In this document: positions 60,306 through 64,000 of the stretch, piece by piece | How positions within the stretch are numbered: position 1 is the first letter of the stretch | Layout of the letters: each line of letters opens with the position of its first letter | Assembly: GCA_014529385.2 (NCBI GenBank) | Contig: CM043950.1 | Span: 156,459,545-156,523,544 of the forward strand | Source of the DNA: Adiantum capillus-veneris | Taxonomy: Eukaryota > Streptophyta > Polypodiopsida > Polypodiales > Pteridaceae | Reading direction: 5' to 3' | Length of the DNA: 64,000 nucleotides | Notes under the pieces: model-generated | Database searches by the model: none | Told to the model about the DNA's origin: nothing | Seen by the model: only the letters and a program-made list of their open reading frames with translations | Position numbers and translations under genes: made by a program

Positions 60306-61237
60306 TGTTGGACGGATACGCCGCGACGGACGTCAGCACAATGAGAACTCACCTAACAAGTAATGTCAGCTAAGGACGAATCTCGACCCGCAAGCACGTG
60401 GAAGCAAGCATAAGGTGTCAACCTACACTCGACCGACTCCTAACTAATTCCTACAGAGGTCCCTACCAATTGTCTAAGTCACAGTCTTCAAAAGTGCAAA
60501 AGAGGGATCTTCCTACAACGCTTGCTAGAGCCGAACACCCATCAAACACTTTCAAAACACCATAGAACTTGAAGGAGACCCTACTAATACCTATAGGCCG
60601 CTCTCCTTAAGGTCTATAAACCAAAATCACGACCCAAAACACCCGGTGCAAAAACACGTAGGATGTCTGGCCAAAATCTGTAGGTCTTCGTTTCCAAAAT
60701 CTGAAGTGCCTAATGTGTAGCTCTACTCAATGTGAACGCATGGATATGCTGCAATGCGAAATCAGATAACGTATGCTCATCCAAACAACCGATGAAGCTC
60801 GTAGAAGGAGCTCCCAAAGCCGGACCGTACGCATGCAATGTTGGTATCGGCTTGTAGCTCTAGTCGGGGGCAACACGCTGCACTTCTCCACACTCGATTC
60901 TGACCACCGTAGCACATGTAGCGTTAAGACGAAGCTTACACTCTCTCTCACGTACACAATACGCTCACTCACAGACTTAAAACTTGTTTGAAATGACAAA
61001 AGGTTTTTCATTAAGGTCAAAAAGTGGTATATATACCTTACAACTTCTAAAACCCTAAACTTCCAAAATCAACCATCTACTCAATCTAACTGTCAAAATT
61101 GGGATACAATCTGGAAACTTCTGTAAGTCCCAATATGTACAATGTGAAAAATCGGGTTTTCCTCAATGCATGAATAATTACAAAAATAATAGTCCGCCGA
61201 GTAGTTAGATGTCGTGGGGTGTGTCCAACTTCTAACA
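60306..61237 (-). repeat. A2 3' LTR
   Basis: 932 bp, colinear with the A1 3' LTR. It contains CGTAGGATGTCT at 60657-60668. The outer edge is 60306 (TGTTGGACGG) or 60309 by the alternative boundary. Confidence 0.85.
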
Positions 61238-61288
61238 TCCCCCCCCTCCTTGTTCATGTCGTCCCCGACATGGCCTTGATCCTTTGCT

Positions 61289-64000
61289 TCATCGTATGGT
61301 CTCCCGCATCTTTAGCAGTGATTCGTACCGTGCATGTAGATTTAGCATTGTTGGGCCAAAGATATCTGTATGCATGGTGAAGAACCCTGTGTAGAATGCT
61401 TCTTCAAAATCCTGGAGGTGATAGGATGGTAGAAACATAATTCTTTGATACAACGCATGTATCACCTCCTTGGAAGGCTGACCTGACATATCATAAGCAC
61501 ATCTGTATGTATCCTGGAAGAAGAATATGATGTCAGTCACCTGGCCTGGCTTGAAGGTCTCGAACACTGCTAGGATGGTTCTGCAGATCTTTCTCATCAT
61601 AATGCATGTAAGGTCAGGGGAGCCAATGAACAACTTTATGGCACCCGTTAGGGTTATCACCATGTATATTAAACTTATTCTCTCACCTGCCTTCACGCCT
61701 GGCAGCTTTGGATAGTTCAGCCAAGTGGGTTGGCTTCTTTGTAAGATTTCTTGTGCTTTCCACGTCCTAACCCTTGGTAGAGGACAGAAGCTGAGGTTGT
61801 CTCTGATGTGTTTAGGTGCCTCTACCAAGTGTATTAGGTATTGAGGGTACTTGGTAAGCCAAGCCTTCCTCCACTTTGGCTGAGAATCCACAATGAGCTT
61901 TACCCCTTCTGGCCTCGAGGTGTCTGCGTTGTAGAGAGGGATCATTGGCTATTCTCTGATTCACTTGTTTATTGTTGCCGCCTCATATTTCAGCAATGGA
62001 TATGGGAGAGAGGGTTGAATCCATTCACGCCTGAGATTTCTGGCTTTGATTTTCTAAATTGTCATAGATTTGAAAACCCTCTGTTCCCATTCCAAGGCTT
62101 CCTTTGTGATTTCTCTGAGCTCTGCCTCTATTGCTTTACGCAATTTTTCCTCCTCTTCTTGTGTTAGATCCTGTGGCTCTTGAGAGGATCCTGTTGTGCT
62201 TTCCTCTGGCATGGGCGTGTCCACAGGTTCTGCCACATTGTCGAGGTCGATGCCCTCATTGGCAGCTGGCCCTGAGCTTTCTACTTCTGCTTGTTGCCGG
62301 CCTTTCAACTCCTCAATTTGCTTGAGGAGTGTCTGCTCTTCCGCTTCCGCTTCTCCGCCCATAGTCATGAGGAGGTCATTGAGTTCAGCGTTTACTTTTT
62401 CAGCCTCCTCGAGCTTTATCTTAATGCTCTCCAATTCTTCTTGTAGGGATTTTTGGTTGTCCTCCATTCTCGTTTGCATTGCGATAGAACCTTCAGCCAT
62501 CATCAACCTCTGCTTCTTCTCGACAGTCAGCTCGTTCTGGAGTTCTTGCATCTGCTCTTCATATATGTGACTCTCAGAAATGATTTGAGTCGAGCTCGTA
62601 GCTCTAACTCTAGCGGGTGATGCTCGCAGCCTCTAGATGGTTTGATCTTTGACTTTTAATTGGTCCTTGAGCTCAAGGACTTCATCCAGGCTTGCTTCTT
62701 GTTCTATCTCTGCCTTTTCCTTGGCATTCCTCATGGCCTCTACTTCTTTAGTTTCTTCTGCTAGCAGGAGTGTCAGATTATCCCGTTCTTTTTTGGCATC
62801 TTGCAATGACTTACTGAGTTGCAGACACTCTTCTTCAGCTACTTGTAATCTTTTTGCTGCTGCTTCATTTGCTTCTTCCTTTGCTTGGCACTTTTGTAGA
62901 GCCGTTGCCAAGTTGGCCTGGAGGTCAGCTTCTCTCTCTTTTTGTCCTTGGCTTTGTGCCTGCAGAGTATCCCTTTCCATCTTGGTCTTTTCTTCTGTGG
63001 CCTTTAGAGTTATCAATTCTTCGTATGATGCCACAGATTGTGCTCTTATTCCAGCTAGCATTGTCATCACCACGTCCCAATAATTAGAGGACAGGTGCAG
63101 GTCTACCGTGTCGGTAGCAATTTCCTTTAGCTCAACTAGCCGAATGCCTGGCATCTGTTCTTTATGCCCTGTCCTCGCCAAGTCGAATGCGACTGTGGCG
63201 GCTTCTTCCCTTGTATAGCCTGCAGCTAGTAGGTCCAAAAATGCATAATATGCCTCCTCTAGTTCTTTTTGCTCAGACACAGGCTTGGCCTCTTCTTTGG
63301 GCTCAGGTTCTTGCCTTTGCTCTTGCTCCTCAGCCTGGTGTTCTTCTTGATTGTCCTCATCCTCCTTATCTTTGGTGGAGGGCTGCTAGGAGGTGGTGAT
63401 GGTGGCGGTGATGGCTGTGTGCTGGGTTTAGGGCTACCTGGTAAAGCCGCAGGTTTTCCCGTGAAGTCTCTGTCTGCTTTCATTTTCCTTTCCCTTTCTT
63501 GGTTTTCTTGTTCATCTAGCAATGTGTGCCTTATCTGCTCCACTTCTTCCTCGATGAAAGGGACATGGGGAATGTTTTCCACTGCAGCATCAAGAATCTC
63601 GAAATTCCTTATATAGTCTTCAAAGCGGTCCCTCTGCACTCTTCTGGATGATCCGGACAAAGACTCGAGAGATGGATTCCATAATTCGTTTAAATCACCC
63701 TTGAGAGCTCTTTCTGCTCGGAAACTCTCCACCAGCCTCTCGAGTCTAGCCGCTTTTTATGATCTTGTCTCTTTGGCCGGCACTTGAGCAGATTCATTTT
63801 TTCCTTTCTTCTGCTCAGGTTGCTCCTCTGCAACTGGCTCTAGCCGTCTCTTCAACCTTGTAGCCACCCTTGGTGCTCGTTGTGGCTCGTCTTCTTTGTC
63901 TTCCTTTACCCTTAGCCAATCAATCTGAGATGGGGGGTCAGGCCACCTTCCCTTAGCGTGTAGTGCTGCATAAATTACCTTGGTTATCATTTCTCCTGGC
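61289..64000 (-). pseudogene. A2 long accessory ORF (partial)
   Basis: Homologous to the A1 ORF from residue 230 or so onward. It keeps the TAA of A1 (63757-63759), the Pro-rich hinge, the LLAAGYTREEAATVAFDLAR segment, the coiled coil (62054-62980) and the C-terminal part (62000-61289). Damage: a one-base loss near 63371 in the hinge, TAG near 62631, a stop near 62053 and a frameshift near 61950. Stops at A1 15617 and 14984 are sense codons here, so different copies carry different lesions and the ancestor was open over most of its length. Confidence 0.75.

Larger units (their letters stand above)
60306..64000 (-). mobile_element. Element A2: second family-A copy, inserted in Copia-1b, runs off the window
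   Basis: The 3' LTR (60306-61237), polypurine tract and most of the long accessory ORF are present on the minus strand in the same order as A1. A2 is not interrupted by element B, so it shows the empty insertion site. Its 5' part lies beyond 64000. Confidence 0.85.

Overview
The window is transposon-dense land-plant nuclear DNA. Evidence: several Ty1/copia and Ty3/gypsy LTR elements with plant-type primer-binding sites, a Tat-type gypsy element with two RNase H domains, TATA boxes in the LTRs, long AG/CT/AT microsatellites, a decayed plant RZ-1-type glycine-rich RNA-binding protein gene and an FCP1-like phosphatase fragment. No intact host gene, rRNA, tRNA or CRISPR array was seen. The species cannot be fixed from sequence alone; a large repeat-rich genome (fern, lycophyte or gymnosperm) is a guess.

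Layout. 1-3.8 kb: no recognisable gene, possibly an old LTR. 3.8-4.9 kb: decayed minus-strand ORF hit by Copia-1a (4938-7612, minus, 5' half missing). 7.6-11.3 kb: A3, a plus-strand gag-protease piece of family A, then an FCP1-like gene fragment and microsatellites. 13.6-50.7 kb: best read as one large minus-strand element, A1 (about 11.1 kb without inserts). Its 3' LTR is at 13612-14521 and a truncated LTR of the same family and orientation is at 50009-50712. Between them lie gag-protease remains, an array of about 284-bp repeats carrying a 24-bp palindrome, and a 1118-codon reading frame with a coiled coil but no reverse transcriptase. A1 was hit by element B (16648-23744, plus, non-autonomous) and element C (25243-44093, plus). 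C was hit by element D (28721-37450, minus, nearly intact Tat-type gypsy).

B, C and D are each flanked by an exact 4-bp target duplication. Counting it once restores an open frame (B in A1, D in C) or a perfect palindrome (C in A1). The order is therefore A1 first, then B and C, then D.

50.7-54.2 kb: the RZ-1 pseudogene, a CT/GA hairpin and copia/gypsy fragments. 54.2-56.5 kb: 5' half of Copia-2. 56.7-58.9 kb: LTR, PBS and leader of element E, hit by Copia-1b (58886-60305), itself hit by a second family-A copy (A2, 60306 to the window end).

Coding capacity: only D looks able to supply full replication functions. B shares D's primer-binding site and a related Gag, so D-type elements could mobilise it. 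C resembles a Ty3 lineage I associate with basidiomycete fungi. Family A carries gag-protease plus a long unrecognised protein and no polymerase, so it would need a helper.
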